Origin: a virus
Reading direction: 5' to 3' (one strand)
Virus record (IMG/VR): IMGVR_UViG_3300020469_003050
Location: 126,001 to 190,000 of that record
DNA length: 64,000 nt
Each line of letters begins with the position of its first letter. The stretch's first letter is position 1. The translations under genes were made by a program, and so were the position numbers. The notes under the pieces were generated by a model. That model searched no databases, was not told where the DNA came from, and saw only the letters and a list, made by a program, of their open reading frames with translations. This document shows positions 17,785-27,301 of the stretch, piece after piece.

Positions 17785-19328
17785 TCAACTTTTACTCCTC
17801 CTAGTGCATCGTTTTCAGTATCCCAACCACCAACTTTTTCGTGAGCATCATCACCGCCTTCATAATCTTTTGTAGTAGCAGGGTCGCCTGCTCTGTCACT
17901 TACTTTGAATATTAATTCTTTATTTAAGATTTGCTCTCTGTTTGGTGCATCTGCCTTTAATGTTTCATACCAATCTGCGATAGGTCCTTTAAATACTTCT
18001 CTGAAATCATGTCCTCTTCGTACATCAAACTGAGAAAAGAATGCTTTAAAATCATTGTATAGTTTCGGAGTTTCTGCTGTATTCTTATGAGGTGTTTTAA
18101 CAATATCAAGATAATCAATTAATCTTTGGATACTTGCTTTCTCGCCTTCTGATAGTTTTTGTTGTGGTCTTTCTGTTCTAAACCATGCTTCTAGTTTATC
18201 TTTGTAAAATGTTTTTACAGTTTCTGGAAGTATTGCCGCACTTTGAAAAGATGGGAAACGCAAAATGTTAAGTGTCATAGTAGGCGCACGTTGTCCGTAT
18301 TCGTCACGCAAGTCTAACATTTCATCCATGAAATCTGTAATTGTAACTAAGCATAATGAGTTGATAGTCATCATCATGTGTAGCTTTTTTACATTTGATT
18401 CTTTTAATACACGATGAATATTTGATTTCCATAAATCGTAATCAAGTCCATCACGAATATATTCTGCTTGAGACTTAGTTGCTTCCATTGATGTATAGAT
18501 TTCAAAATTAGGAACGAACCAAGATTTCTCAATAAGTTTATCTAGTACTTTTGGTTTCTCAGGAGATAGATTAGAATTGATAGCGAAACGCATATTTCGT
18601 CCTCTATCAGGGTTTTGTTCAAACCAATCAAACAATCTCCATGTACCTCTATGCATAATAGGCTCACCACCTGTTATACGAATTTCTTCTAAGCAATCTG
18701 CTAAATCACTTTCCCACCATTTGTGGAATGCTTGAATATATGGATTGTCTTCTTCTTTCTTTGATACTGGTGCCGCCCATGGTGCATTATCAACAAAGTG
18801 ACCACGCCCATCTGATTGTATATTCTGATACGAACCAAACGTATTAATATCTTTAACCCATGCAGTTGAGAATGCAGGATTGCAATATGAACATTTTAGA
18901 TTACATGCTCTATCGAATGATATTTCAAGTGTACGTAAATTTACATTATCGTCCCATGGCATTTCCATGCTCTTATCAATATCCTCATCTTTGAAGATTT
19001 CAGTTTTGAATACACGGTCTGATATGTGGTCTTTGCCCATATCTTCAACTTTCCAACAGTATTCACATTCAGCAGGACGTTTGCCTTCTTGCATATGTTT
19101 ACGCATAAGTTTTTTATGCTTTGTGTTATGAATAGCACTTGGGTTATCTTTAATTTCTTCTAATGGGATCCAGTGACCAGGTGGGTGGTGACAACTAGCA
19201 GTCTGACCATGTCCTAGCCAGATTGTAGCATTGTACCACTTAGCCGCACAATAACTAGCACTCTTGCTATCTATCATACGTTCTTTATATTGATGGAGAG
19301 TTTCACCCTCCCAATGTTTACGACCCAT
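17781..19328 (-). CDS. Twitch-domain radical SAM enzyme
   Basis: 515 residues. The CxxxCxxC motif is Cys142-146-149 (CNLKCSYC, then NPAFSTAW). ITGGEPIMH is the SAM-binding glycine motif, and CEYCW at about 88-92 is the N-terminal paired-cysteine block. The N-terminal HHPPGHWIPLEEIKDNPSAI segment is shared with the next gene (YHPPTHPIPLAELKKDPNAL), so the two are close paralogues from a tandem duplication. They overlap by 11 nt. The substrate is unknown. Confidence 0.83.
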   Translation of the reverse strand: MGRKHWEGETLHQYKERMIDSKSASYCAAKWYNATIWLGHGQTASCHHPPGHWIPLEEIKDNPSAIHNTKHKKLMRKHMQEGKRPAECEYCWKVEDMGKDHISDRVFKTEIFKDEDIDKSMEMPWDDNVNLRTLEISFDRACNLKCSYCNPAFSTAWVKDINTFGSYQNIQSDGRGHFVDNAPWAAPVSKKEEDNPYIQAFHKWWESDLADCLEEIRITGGEPIMHRGTWRLFDWFEQNPDRGRNMRFAINSNLSPEKPKVLDKLIEKSWFVPNFEIYTSMEATKSQAEYIRDGLDYDLWKSNIHRVLKESNVKKLHMMMTINSLCLVTITDFMDEMLDLRDEYGQRAPTMTLNILRFPSFQSAAILPETVKTFYKDKLEAWFRTERPQQKLSEGEKASIQRLIDYLDIVKTPHKNTAETPKLYNDFKAFFSQFDVRRGHDFREVFKGPIADWYETLKADAPNREQILNKELIFKVSDRAGDPATTKDYEGGDDAHEKVGGWDTENDALGGVKVE

Positions 19329-20886
19329 ATTTACTCTCGTATTCTTCCTTAGCTTCGTTCCAGAAAGCAGTCATTTCGGGGAATGTTTCTAAGAAGTTTA
19401 ATCCCCTACGTTCATCATATTGTGAAAAATATTCATGAAAACGAATTAAATGATTACTTAAATCTTCATCACTCATATTTAGCCCTTGTTTGGCCCACGC
19501 CAAATCACGCTCAAGTTTTAATACTTCGTAATTCTTAAATCCTGTATACTTTCTGCCATATAAATCATTCTCTAATACATTGGCTTTCATAAAATCAATG
19601 TTATCTTGTATCATGTCTAGTAATTCTTGGTCAGCTAATTGAATGGTCATCCAGTCAGGATATCTTAGATAAGGAATGTCAAACCAAACTCTTTGTCTTT
19701 TCTTTCTTACAAATGGTGGGTGTTTAAATCCATCATGGTCAGGCGGTTGAATTATTTTATCTTCTTGATTTTCATATCCAAATTCTTCACGTAAGTCTAA
19801 TATCATTTGTAAGAACCCACGTAGATTTGGTATACTCAATAACTGAAACGTATTAATAAAAGAAATTTCTGTACCGTCAGTCTCACTTAACACTCTACGA
19901 CAATTCTCATATAGTGTATCAAAGTTTAAACCGTCACGCATATATTCTGCTTGTTTACCTACACCATCAACACTAACATACAAACTAAAATGCTTACATG
20001 CTGGTGCAACGTACCAATGATTTCCACTATCAGGATTAAATCTTTTTGGATCTTCCCATACACGAATTTCTTCTAGTGCTTTAATCTTATCAATAAACTT
20101 ATCCATTAACTTAGGACTTGGTGGAGACATGTTTGATGTAATACTCAAATCAAGAAAAGGATTTGGATTTTCATTTACGTAATCAAATACTTTAAATGTA
20201 TTGTTATCCATTAATGGTTCACCGCCTGTCATACGAAAAACTTTTAAGTCTCTGTATATCATTGGAAACCATTTCCAGAATGCTTCGATATAAGGATTGT
20301 CTTTACGTGCTACTTCAAGTGGCATAAGACCAGTCTTACGTAAGTAGTCTATATCATTATGACCTGTACCATTACTAAAACGAAATCCACCATGCTTCTT
20401 AACATCATCTTCCCATGCGGTACTTAGATGAGGTGAGCAATAACTACACTTTAGATTACATGCTTGATTGAAGTTTACTTCTACATAACGTGGTGTGATG
20501 TTATGATCCCATGGGTTGTTTACGACTTCGTCCCATGCATCTTTTACCCACCATTCACTTGAACGATAATGTCTATCACTCAGTCTACCACCCTTTGGGG
20601 CATCAGGTGCATCTTCAACATTCCAGCAATATTGACAACCTTCAGGACGGTCGCCGCATTTCATTTGCTTTCTTTCTTCTAACTTGAAGACTGTGTTGTG
20701 TAATGCATTTGGATCCTTTTTAAGTTCAGCTAAAGGAATCGGATGCGTTGGAGGGTGATAGCAACTGTGTGTTCTACCTTGTGGCAAATGCAAACTGACT
20801 TGTAACCACTTAGCCATACACATTGATGGCGAAAGAGAATTTAGTTTGTCTCTTGTTAATTGGGCATCATCGTCATAATTTGCCAT
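19318..20886 (-). CDS. Twitch-domain radical SAM enzyme, paralogue of its neighbour
   Basis: 522 residues. The radical SAM cysteines are Cys143-147-150 (CNLKCSYC, then SPHLSTAW). MTGGEPLMD is the SAM motif and CQYCW (about 84-88) the upstream cysteine pair. It has the same architecture as the 515-residue protein encoded downstream. It differs by a larger insert (about 370-410) with a lysine/arginine-rich RKKRQRVWFD stretch. ATG 20886 lies 6 nt after the stop of the glycosyltransferase-like gene. Confidence 0.83.
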   Translation of the reverse strand: MANYDDDAQLTRDKLNSLSPSMCMAKWLQVSLHLPQGRTHSCYHPPTHPIPLAELKKDPNALHNTVFKLEERKQMKCGDRPEGCQYCWNVEDAPDAPKGGRLSDRHYRSSEWWVKDAWDEVVNNPWDHNITPRYVEVNFNQACNLKCSYCSPHLSTAWEDDVKKHGGFRFSNGTGHNDIDYLRKTGLMPLEVARKDNPYIEAFWKWFPMIYRDLKVFRMTGGEPLMDNNTFKVFDYVNENPNPFLDLSITSNMSPPSPKLMDKFIDKIKALEEIRVWEDPKRFNPDSGNHWYVAPACKHFSLYVSVDGVGKQAEYMRDGLNFDTLYENCRRVLSETDGTEISFINTFQLLSIPNLRGFLQMILDLREEFGYENQEDKIIQPPDHDGFKHPPFVRKKRQRVWFDIPYLRYPDWMTIQLADQELLDMIQDNIDFMKANVLENDLYGRKYTGFKNYEVLKLERDLAWAKQGLNMSDEDLSNHLIRFHEYFSQYDERRGLNFLETFPEMTAFWNEAKEEYESKYGS

Positions 20887-20892
20887 TAGAAT

Positions 20893-21873
20893 CTATTTGT
20901 CCCAACCGGTTTGCTTCTCTGTTGCTAATGGGTTGTTAACTCTTGGTGGGTTAGTGTAAACACGTTTAAAAAAAGATGCTACTTCTGGTGTTGGGTCACA
21001 TAATTCCATATCCATTTTATCTACTAAGATATCACCGATTTCTAAACATGCATCAAATAGTTTTTCATAATTCCATTCTACTTTTGTCTTTTCGCACTTC
21101 TGGTCTCCGCCTTGAAATTTAGGAAGCACTGTGTTATCAAAGTATTCTTTAAACCAGTCAAAGCTAGAAATGTTTGCTAGAATAAAATCAGGGTTAAGAT
21201 TTGTATCGTAACAACCTAATCTTGCACCGTAACATGCCCATATACCATTCTCTACATTTGCACCAATGTTCATCCATGTAATTAGACGTTCATAGTTCTT
21301 AGGCCATATACGTTTTTTAAATTCGTCTACTGGTACTTTCTTGCCTTCATCAAGTGACATTTTAGAACCTTCACGATAACCTGCACGAAAGGCTTGAAAC
21401 GGTGAGCCTGCATTATGTACTGTTGAATAAATGTTATTCATCTGAATATAATTTAAGTCCCAACAAAAATCTACTTTCTTTGTTTCGTCTACTGCGTTTT
21501 CATGTGTCTTCATATCTAATACAAGTTTCACTGGCCAGCATTTAATACCACCATTACCATATACTAGACCGTTTACTACATTCTTTGCAGACCAACTAAT
21601 AACTGAATTTTCTAAATCAGTACCAGCTGGAAATGTTAGTTCGATATCGAAAAACTTCTCATCTACGATATTATCACCATCAATAGTAACAAATCTTTCT
21701 GTATCACTTTGTCTTGCACATTCTTTGTGTGCGTTGTCAAATCCTTTGACACCATCTACTCTTTTTGCAAATGGAAATTTACTTATAATATCTGCCCAAT
21801 GTTCTTCTTTATTAGGCTCATCGTAACTTAGATAAAAAACATCTAATTCACCGATTTCTAGTTTGCTCATCAT
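20893..21873 (-). CDS. GT-A-like glycosyltransferase
   Basis: 326 residues. The N-terminal 90 residues look like a GT-A nucleotide-sugar fold: a first strand LDVFYLSYDEP, a basic KRVDGVKG loop and a DxD-type metal motif in FVTIDGDNIVDEKFF. GNGGIKCWP follows the acceptor-side pattern of family 2-like enzymes. The C-terminal half is not recognised. RBS AGGAGA precedes the ATGATG start, which overlaps the upstream TGA. It probably adds one residue to the glycan made by this operon. Confidence 0.55.
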   Translation of the reverse strand: MMSKLEIGELDVFYLSYDEPNKEEHWADIISKFPFAKRVDGVKGFDNAHKECARQSDTERFVTIDGDNIVDEKFFDIELTFPAGTDLENSVISWSAKNVVNGLVYGNGGIKCWPVKLVLDMKTHENAVDETKKVDFCWDLNYIQMNNIYSTVHNAGSPFQAFRAGYREGSKMSLDEGKKVPVDEFKKRIWPKNYERLITWMNIGANVENGIWACYGARLGCYDTNLNPDFILANISSFDWFKEYFDNTVLPKFQGGDQKCEKTKVEWNYEKLFDACLEIGDILVDKMDMELCDPTPEVASFFKRVYTNPPRVNNPLATEKQTGWDK

Positions 21874-22454
21874 GTTCTCCTGAATGAATATGTTTCCAGA
21901 AACTTCTGGGTATATAAACTTATACTGTATTTATTATATTCGAATTTAACTCTAGTTTCAGAACTCAATAACTTTGCGAACGGAATAGAGACTGTTTGTA
22001 TAATAAAATCTGGTCTGTTTTCATATGTTATGAAAAATGGGTGATGAGTTTTACCTGCAACTGTAACATTTTGATGTTCATCTACGTTTGCATTCTTTAT
22101 TACTTCTTTACTAGGAGAAAAGCAAAGTTCTGAACCATCCCATGTTACTGATATGTCACAATACTTTGTATCTGGCAAATTGTATAACTGAGTATCTTTG
22201 CTTCTTTGTTTTATATCTACCTTAGACTTAATAATCTCGTAAACAAATATATCATCTGTGCTTACAACTTTATAGTCTGAGAACTTAAAATCTCCAGTAA
22301 GAAAAGGTAATATAGCTTCCATAGAAAACCATGCACTCTTAAGTAATGGGTTATCTTCTGTTTGATTAGATGAAATACTAAGTATATCACCTGCATCATT
22401 GAAGTATACTACTCTTGCCTTTTCAGTTTCATGTGTGAACCCGGTGCTTCTCAT
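21870..22454 (-). CDS. Hypothetical protein, beta-rich
   Basis: 194 residues with no recognised domain. The pattern of short hydrophobic strands (KARVVYFNDAGDILSISS, KYCDISVTWDGSELCFSP, VKFEYNKYSISLYTQ) suggests an all-beta structure, perhaps a small virion or fibre-associated protein rather than an enzyme. Its start overlaps the upstream glycosyltransferase stop, and its stop overlaps the next gene, so it is embedded in the operon. Confidence 0.55.
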   Translation of the reverse strand: MRSTGFTHETEKARVVYFNDAGDILSISSNQTEDNPLLKSAWFSMEAILPFLTGDFKFSDYKVVSTDDIFVYEIIKSKVDIKQRSKDTQLYNLPDTKYCDISVTWDGSELCFSPSKEVIKNANVDEHQNVTVAGKTHHPFFITYENRPDFIIQTVSIPFAKLLSSETRVKFEYNKYSISLYTQKFLETYSFRRT

Positions 22455-23308
22455 ATATTCAGTGCCTTTTCATACATATTAATTTTTTCTTCTGTTAGCC
22501 ATTTCTTTTCAACGTAATGAAAAGGAAGTGACTGTTCGTAATTAGCTACACGAATTTTTAAGTCATGTGTCAACGTACTTGGTATACTATCTGTCCAAAT
22601 ACCTGATATCTTATTGTTAGGAATATTTTGAATATAACTTTTCATATGTACGAATGTAGGTACATCTTTAATATCATTATCAATAACTTCCTCTTCTAAA
22701 TCTAATAAACGTATAGCCAATGCATATGCCAAGTCTGCACTCATCCAGTCTTGACCTGTTCCTTTAAGAAATTTATCATAGTACACATTCCAATGAACCA
22801 TAATCAATTCAATCATTTTAAACAATTCGAATGCAGTATCAGATTCTTTAAAATACGTGAAGTTACTATATATGTTTGGTAAGTCTAATTGTGTAAATTT
22901 CTTACGATAATAATCGTCTGTTATTTGTTCATTTCTAAATGTCTTAACATGTGTACATGCCCAAACATCTTTCTTAGATAAATGTTCCCACCAATGGTCA
23001 ACAGGGTGTGTGAACAAAACATCTGTATCAAGAATGATAGTTTCTTTGAATGGTGTCATGTGTGGATACTTCCACTTGTTATGAATTTTCCATTTGTCTG
23101 CACCAGCATCATCATTCCATGGGATATCAACTATATGGTCAAACACTTCTTTGTGCTTACCAGTAAGTTGTGTTTTAGTATACTCATCAACGCATACACA
23201 AATTGCATTTTCTTTTTGTGTTGCTTTGAGTGATAAGGCTAAACCATATGCTTGAGTAAGATAATCATATGTACTATTCTGTGCTATGCAAATATATCCT
23301 CTACTCAT
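22451..23308 (-). CDS. Glycosyltransferase-like protein (GT8-like fold)
   Basis: 285 residues. The N-terminus GYICIAQNSTYDYLTQAYGLALSL is typical of nucleotide-sugar transferases that begin with a Rossmann strand and the 'activity/attention' segment. TIILDTDVLFTHP holds the DxD metal motif (about residue 95). The enzyme is similar in layout to the next gene upstream, so the two look like diverged duplicates. It is probably an alpha-retaining GT-A enzyme of the family 8 type; the donor sugar is unknown. Confidence 0.6.
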   Translation of the reverse strand: MSRGYICIAQNSTYDYLTQAYGLALSLKATQKENAICVCVDEYTKTQLTGKHKEVFDHIVDIPWNDDAGADKWKIHNKWKYPHMTPFKETIILDTDVLFTHPVDHWWEHLSKKDVWACTHVKTFRNEQITDDYYRKKFTQLDLPNIYSNFTYFKESDTAFELFKMIELIMVHWNVYYDKFLKGTGQDWMSADLAYALAIRLLDLEEEVIDNDIKDVPTFVHMKSYIQNIPNNKISGIWTDSIPSTLTHDLKIRVANYEQSLPFHYVEKKWLTEEKINMYEKALNI

Positions 23309-24174
23309 AGAGTATCTCCTTGAGCCAATAGTTTATCTATATTACGTTCTATTGCAGACTTATTCATAATGTGTATATCTGTGTTAGTGAATCTAGCTAA
23401 TACATGTTCAGTTGTTTTCTCAGGCTTAGCACAATACATTATAATATCGTTGCTACTATTTACTCTAAAAATATCATCTAAATCGAAACTATTGTTTAGA
23501 TAGTCCATAGGTAGCGATGGTACGTTAGATGCTACTTGTCCATTTAAGATATGAACAGCCATTGAAAATGCAAAATCATTTCTGAATAATGTACCCGAAC
23601 AATTATACAAGTAGTAATAATACTTATAGTTTTCTTTTATGTGACTAACTAAAGTAAATAAGTTTTCAGTGTATTCAGATTTTCTAAAATAGAACACTGT
23701 TGCCCAATACATTGGTATGGAGAAATCATCAATATAGGATATGTTACCGCCATGTCTACCAGCAACATCCCTATATTGACAATTAATCATGAAGTCGTTT
23801 TCACTACCCCATACTTGGTCAAGTGTGTTACTCATTACAAAGTAATCACAATCGATAACCAAACTTTCTTCGTAAGGTGAGAGGTCATATATGTCGCTAC
23901 GTGACATATTGACAAAAGGTGCATACTGCGATTGGTTTGCAGTATCCTTAAATAGTCTTATATTACTATCTTGTTTTGATGCGGAAATAATAGTTCTATC
24001 GAAATACTTGTTTACTAATTCTTCATTATCTAATAATGACTCGTTGTTTGTAACTAAAGCAATTTCATCAAAACCTGATAAGTTCTTTCTAACATAACCT
24101 GCACATGTACATGCAATTTTTATGTAATCTAGTAACCCATTATTTGTCGCAAAGATTATAATTCCTTTGCTCAT
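23305..24174 (-). CDS. Glycosyltransferase-like protein, paralogue
   Basis: 289 residues with the same plan as the neighbouring 285-residue gene: an N-terminal strand (KGIIIFATNNGLLDYIKIACTCAGYV), LVTNNESLL, and a DxD-type motif in SLVIDCDYFVM (about residue 105). The C-terminal part is Tyr/Asn-rich (YKYYYYLYN). Start and stop overlap the neighbours by 4 and 1 nt. Function is by motif and context. Confidence 0.55.
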   Translation of the reverse strand: MSKGIIIFATNNGLLDYIKIACTCAGYVRKNLSGFDEIALVTNNESLLDNEELVNKYFDRTIISASKQDSNIRLFKDTANQSQYAPFVNMSRSDIYDLSPYEESLVIDCDYFVMSNTLDQVWGSENDFMINCQYRDVAGRHGGNISYIDDFSIPMYWATVFYFRKSEYTENLFTLVSHIKENYKYYYYLYNCSGTLFRNDFAFSMAVHILNGQVASNVPSLPMDYLNNSFDLDDIFRVNSSNDIIMYCAKPEKTTEHVLARFTNTDIHIMNKSAIERNIDKLLAQGDTL

Positions 24175-24557
24175 TAGATTTCCAAGACCTTCTCAATCTT
24201 ACGTGAACTACGTAACTTTTGATAGTCATTATAGTATTCATTGATAACTTCAAAATACAAACTAGAAATATCTTCTAGGAACTTAGTAGTATCTTCAATT
24301 TTAACTGGAATATCATTCTTATCAAGCAAGATTACTTCTGTCTTGCCTGCACTAACAATAGTACTCATAAATCCAATTAACTCTTGCGATACTTTAAATG
24401 TACCACCATAACTACTGTAACTCAGTAAATTCTGTGTTTTAACTTTTAGGTTGTTTTTATTAAGGTTGAAAGTCTGCATAGTGTTCGAAAACTCTAATGC
24501 TCTTTCTAGCCGTTCAAGTTCGGTACTTGAAGGCGTAATATTCTCTTTTTTTGACAT
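24174..24557 (-). CDS. Hypothetical protein, first gene of the glycan operon
   Basis: 127 residues from ATG 24557, chosen because AAGGAG lies at the right distance and a consensus promoter stands just upstream. A longer frame to 24590 would read through the promoter -10. The protein is helical and charged (TELERLERALEFSNTMQTFN, then a C-terminal KKIEKV-like tail) with no recognised domain. As the first gene behind its own promoter it may set operon expression or chaperone fibre modification; both are guesses. Confidence 0.6.
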   Translation of the reverse strand: MSKKENITPSSTELERLERALEFSNTMQTFNLNKNNLKVKTQNLLSYSSYGGTFKVSQELIGFMSTIVSAGKTEVILLDKNDIPVKIEDTTKFLEDISSLYFEVINEYYNDYQKLRSSRKIEKVLEI

Positions 24558-24581
24558 GGTTATACTCCTTGTATTCTTATA

Positions 24582-24610
24582 ATAATACAAGAAAATAGGG
24601 CGTTTGTCAA
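24582..24610 (-). promoter_or_regulatory. Consensus sigma70 promoter of the glycan operon
   Basis: On the minus strand TTGACA (24605-24610), exactly 17 bp, then TATTAT (24582-24587). It sits 25 nt before the ATG at 24557. It reads into about 18 kb of overlapping minus-strand genes with no other clear promoter noticed. It lacks the GANTC spacer element. Confidence 0.8.
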
Positions 24611-24613
24611 GCC

Positions 24614-25567
24614 TTAAAGTTGTGAAATGTGCGAAAATGTTGGGGAAGTGATTACTACACCATTACCTGATGCATCTTGGTCGTCTGCACGTAGCAAATC
24701 TAGTTGTACTGTTAGAGTTCCTGCTACGTAATCTGTCAAATTGAACGTACTTGTAGTGTAAGCATCAATAAAATCTAGCTTAAAATCTATAGCATTATTG
24801 CCATTTAGTCTAGCATATACTTCAAATTGGTTATTTGTATAGTATCCACTGCTACCATCACCGCCTGATTTTTCGTAGATTTTAGCATATGTTGATGTTA
24901 AAGATGTAAATCCTCCAGCTGGAGTACCTACACCGCCTGTCGCTTCTGTAAGATTATGACTTAGTTTTAATATACCGATATTAGAAAACATCGTTTGCCA
25001 ATCTACACTTTGCTTGTGTGATGCATCAACACCTGTTAATGATGTATCTATTCTTAAGTCACTGCCTGTATTAAAGAAATGTCTACGTGCATCTTCATCT
25101 GCAAATATAACAGATACTTCATAGTTTACGTTTGAACTCCAAGTGTGTACTGCGCCAGCACCTGGAACATCGAATGTTTTTGATGATGATATTTTGTTTG
25201 ACTCTGCCGTCATTTGTGCTATGTCAAAGTTTAATTTATTTGCACGAACATTGGTGATATCTACTTCTAAGTTCGGTAGCAATTTAATTATTTGTCCTGC
25301 AGAAGGAAACTCAGGGTCATTAGTATCTTCCGGTGAGTTGATAGTAGTGCCCTGATGTCTTCCTGCAAATTTTAAGGCAGTTAGGAGTAACTGCATATGA
25401 GAAGCATTAATTTTTGTGCCACTTGCTACGTGAGGGATAACGAGTTGGTCTTGACCATAACCTGAGTCGCCCGCACCAATTCCAACAATTTCGTTTATAT
25501 CATCTGCGAAACCGTTATAATCGGATGCTCGTATCTTTCCTCCTAAGTAGTAACTTTGTGGTGCCAT
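24614..25567 (-). CDS. Fibre-like virion structural protein, paralogue A
   Basis: 317 residues rich in Ser, Thr, Gly and Asn. The N-terminal part (DYNGFADDINEIVGIGAG, YGQDQLVIPHVASGTKINASH) resembles a module seen in marine phage structural proteins that flank tail fibres. The C-terminal half (RRHFFNTGSDLRIDTSLTG, SVDWQTMFSNIGILKLS) is shared in pattern with the next gene (DAWFSAGGEIRVTAS, TSWEQLTAELGTYRIS). It is probably a small fibre or tip protein, possibly a target of the adjacent glycan operon (inference). Confidence 0.55.
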   Translation of the reverse strand: MAPQSYYLGGKIRASDYNGFADDINEIVGIGAGDSGYGQDQLVIPHVASGTKINASHMQLLLTALKFAGRHQGTTINSPEDTNDPEFPSAGQIIKLLPNLEVDITNVRANKLNFDIAQMTAESNKISSSKTFDVPGAGAVHTWSSNVNYEVSVIFADEDARRHFFNTGSDLRIDTSLTGVDASHKQSVDWQTMFSNIGILKLSHNLTEATGGVGTPAGGFTSLTSTYAKIYEKSGGDGSSGYYTNNQFEVYARLNGNNAIDFKLDFIDAYTTSTFNLTDYVAGTLTVQLDLLRADDQDASGNGVVITSPTFSHISQL

Positions 25568-25601
25568 CTTATTAACCTATCTCTTTTCATTAGAAAATCT
25601 A

Positions 25602-26513
25602 TTAAGCTAGATTGTCTATTACCGTAAAACTTGGGTTCGAAATATTTACAGAACCCGCATCGGAGTTAGCTAACTTCAATGAATTGACTGTTACTGTAGA
25701 TGTGCCTACCACTTGGTCTGCACCTGTCCATGACCATGCTCCGCCATATCCTGAACCAGAATCTGACCTCGCTGTATGGGCATCTACCAATTTAATTTTA
25801 ACAAAAACTTGATTGGTATCTTTGTATGCTTCGATGCATATATAGTTTGAACTATAATCACTATCGTCTGCATATTCTTTTTTAATTTCTGTATAAGAAC
25901 CAGTTAAGTCTGAATATTTTTTACGTGTTGAAGAATCAACGTTAGTTGAGTCTGTTGGACGTACTGAAATTCTGTATGTTCCTAATTCTGCTGTTAATTG
26001 CTCCCATGAAGTTCCTTGCTGATTGTTAGTTGTATCATTGTGTGATGCAGTAACTCGGATTTCTCCGCCAGCTGAGAACCATGCATCCATATTGTTTGCA
26101 TCTGAGAATGTAACTCTTACGATTTGTATTTTCTCACCGTTCCAGTCACTCACTGTTTGTGAAGTTTCCTGTGTTACACTCATGTCCCAACCACTTGAAT
26201 TGTTCCAAGGATTATCAAAGTGGTCACTGATAGTTGAAGTAAAAGACGTTGCATCGTTAAAAAATTGCTCATCTTCAATTACATCACCAGCATTAACCGC
26301 CGTAAAAGGATTTGTAATGTTATAATAATTTGCTACCTTACTTGCCGCAGAAAAAATAGAATCTTGATATGCATCATCGATTGTATCACCTGCCGCAGGG
26401 TTGGCCGCTACCGTGTGACTTTGGTTATAGCCACCGTGAACACCTGTTCCGTTTAGTATCGAATTCAAGGTGTCTCTTAGTGTACTTAAGTCACTGTTTG
26501 ATATCACCGCCAT
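25602..26513 (-). CDS. Fibre-like virion structural protein, paralogue B
   Basis: 303 residues, again Ser/Thr/Asn-rich. It aligns by eye with the downstream 317-residue protein: an N-terminal block with paired ISNSDLSTLRDTLNSIL helices and HTVAANPAAGDTI, then the motif 'W-F-x-aGGeIRVTaS...W..L......YRIS', then beta-strands that end ITNPSFTV-like. Two adjacent diverged copies suggest duplication followed by specialisation, as for receptor-binding tips. RBS AGGAG precedes the ATG. Confidence 0.55.
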   Translation of the reverse strand: MAVISNSDLSTLRDTLNSILNGTGVHGGYNQSHTVAANPAAGDTIDDAYQDSIFSAASKVANYYNITNPFTAVNAGDVIEDEQFFNDATSFTSTISDHFDNPWNNSSGWDMSVTQETSQTVSDWNGEKIQIVRVTFSDANNMDAWFSAGGEIRVTASHNDTTNNQQGTSWEQLTAELGTYRISVRPTDSTNVDSSTRKKYSDLTGSYTEIKKEYADDSDYSSNYICIEAYKDTNQVFVKIKLVDAHTARSDSGSGYGGAWSWTGADQVVGTSTVTVNSLKLANSDAGSVNISNPSFTVIDNLA

Positions 26514-26576
26514 GTTTTTACTCCTAAATTTGACTAGTCATTAAATTCTTAATCAAGAGATATTTCCGGATTTCTC

Positions 26577-27248
26577 TTAACTAAGTTGAATAGTTATCGT
26601 ATAATCTATTTCGATAGTCCTATTCGCTGACAATAACACAGGATGAAATGTTACATGTGTTAGCATCAGGGTCTTTGTTTCGTCTAATACGCCAGCATCT
26701 GTTACGCCAGCTAATAGACCAATTTCGTCAAATGTAAACGCCGCGACACTTTGGCTATGGGTATTGCTATCCGTTATTGGTAAATCAACACTTGGATCGC
26801 TTGTTTTGACCATTGCTTCGTATTTGTCGTGATCCAGCTTTACATTAAAATTAATCTTTGATGTGTTTTCTGGAATTGTAATTCCAGCTTCATCTTGTCC
26901 AGGATGAAATACTGTATTAGTAGTCTCCTGTTGATACGTCTTAGAATATAACTTTGAATTACTCGCAGTCATATCTAACTTGTCGTATGTTGTGAAAACT
27001 CTTGGAGAACGGTATGATAGTGTAGTAGTTGAATTACTACCGCCATTACCGAACGCCATCCAATTGATAAACGGTGATGTACCAGTACCATTGACACTTG
27101 TTGGTTGACCAGCAAGCCCACAGGCTAGTACATATGCCATATTACCTGGATGAATAGCATTTTTCTTGTCAACAAGTACTTTTCCTGTCTCAACATCTGA
27201 TATTTTGAGCATTCCCACTACTTGTGCTTGTATATTATCTTTAAACAT
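26577..27248 (-). CDS. Fibre/connector-like structural protein
   Basis: 223 residues. The start VVGMLKISDVETGKVLVDK and the following HPGNMAYVLACGLAG...MAFGNGG are a pattern I associate with marine T4-like phage fibre-attachment or collar-like structural proteins. The remainder is Thr/Ser-rich beta structure ending DYTITIQLS. A GATAAATAG late-promoter candidate lies 25 nt upstream. It is the first gene of a three-gene fibre block downstream of the giant baseplate protein. Confidence 0.5.
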   Translation of the reverse strand: MFKDNIQAQVVGMLKISDVETGKVLVDKKNAIHPGNMAYVLACGLAGQPTSVNGTGTSPFINWMAFGNGGSNSTTTLSYRSPRVFTTYDKLDMTASNSKLYSKTYQQETTNTVFHPGQDEAGITIPENTSKINFNVKLDHDKYEAMVKTSDPSVDLPITDSNTHSQSVAAFTFDEIGLLAGVTDAGVLDETKTLMLTHVTFHPVLLSANRTIEIDYTITIQLS

Positions 27249-27272
27249 TTTTATCTCTCTTAGTAATCTTAA

Positions 27273-27281
27273 CTATTTATC
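27273..27281 (-). promoter_or_regulatory. Candidate T4-like late promoter
   Basis: GATAAATAG on the minus strand, 25 nt before ATG 27248, matching the GATAAATAC strings before gp25, the tube-cap gene and the tape measure. Confidence 0.6.
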
Positions 27282-27301
27282 AAAATACCTTCCATATCAT
27301 T

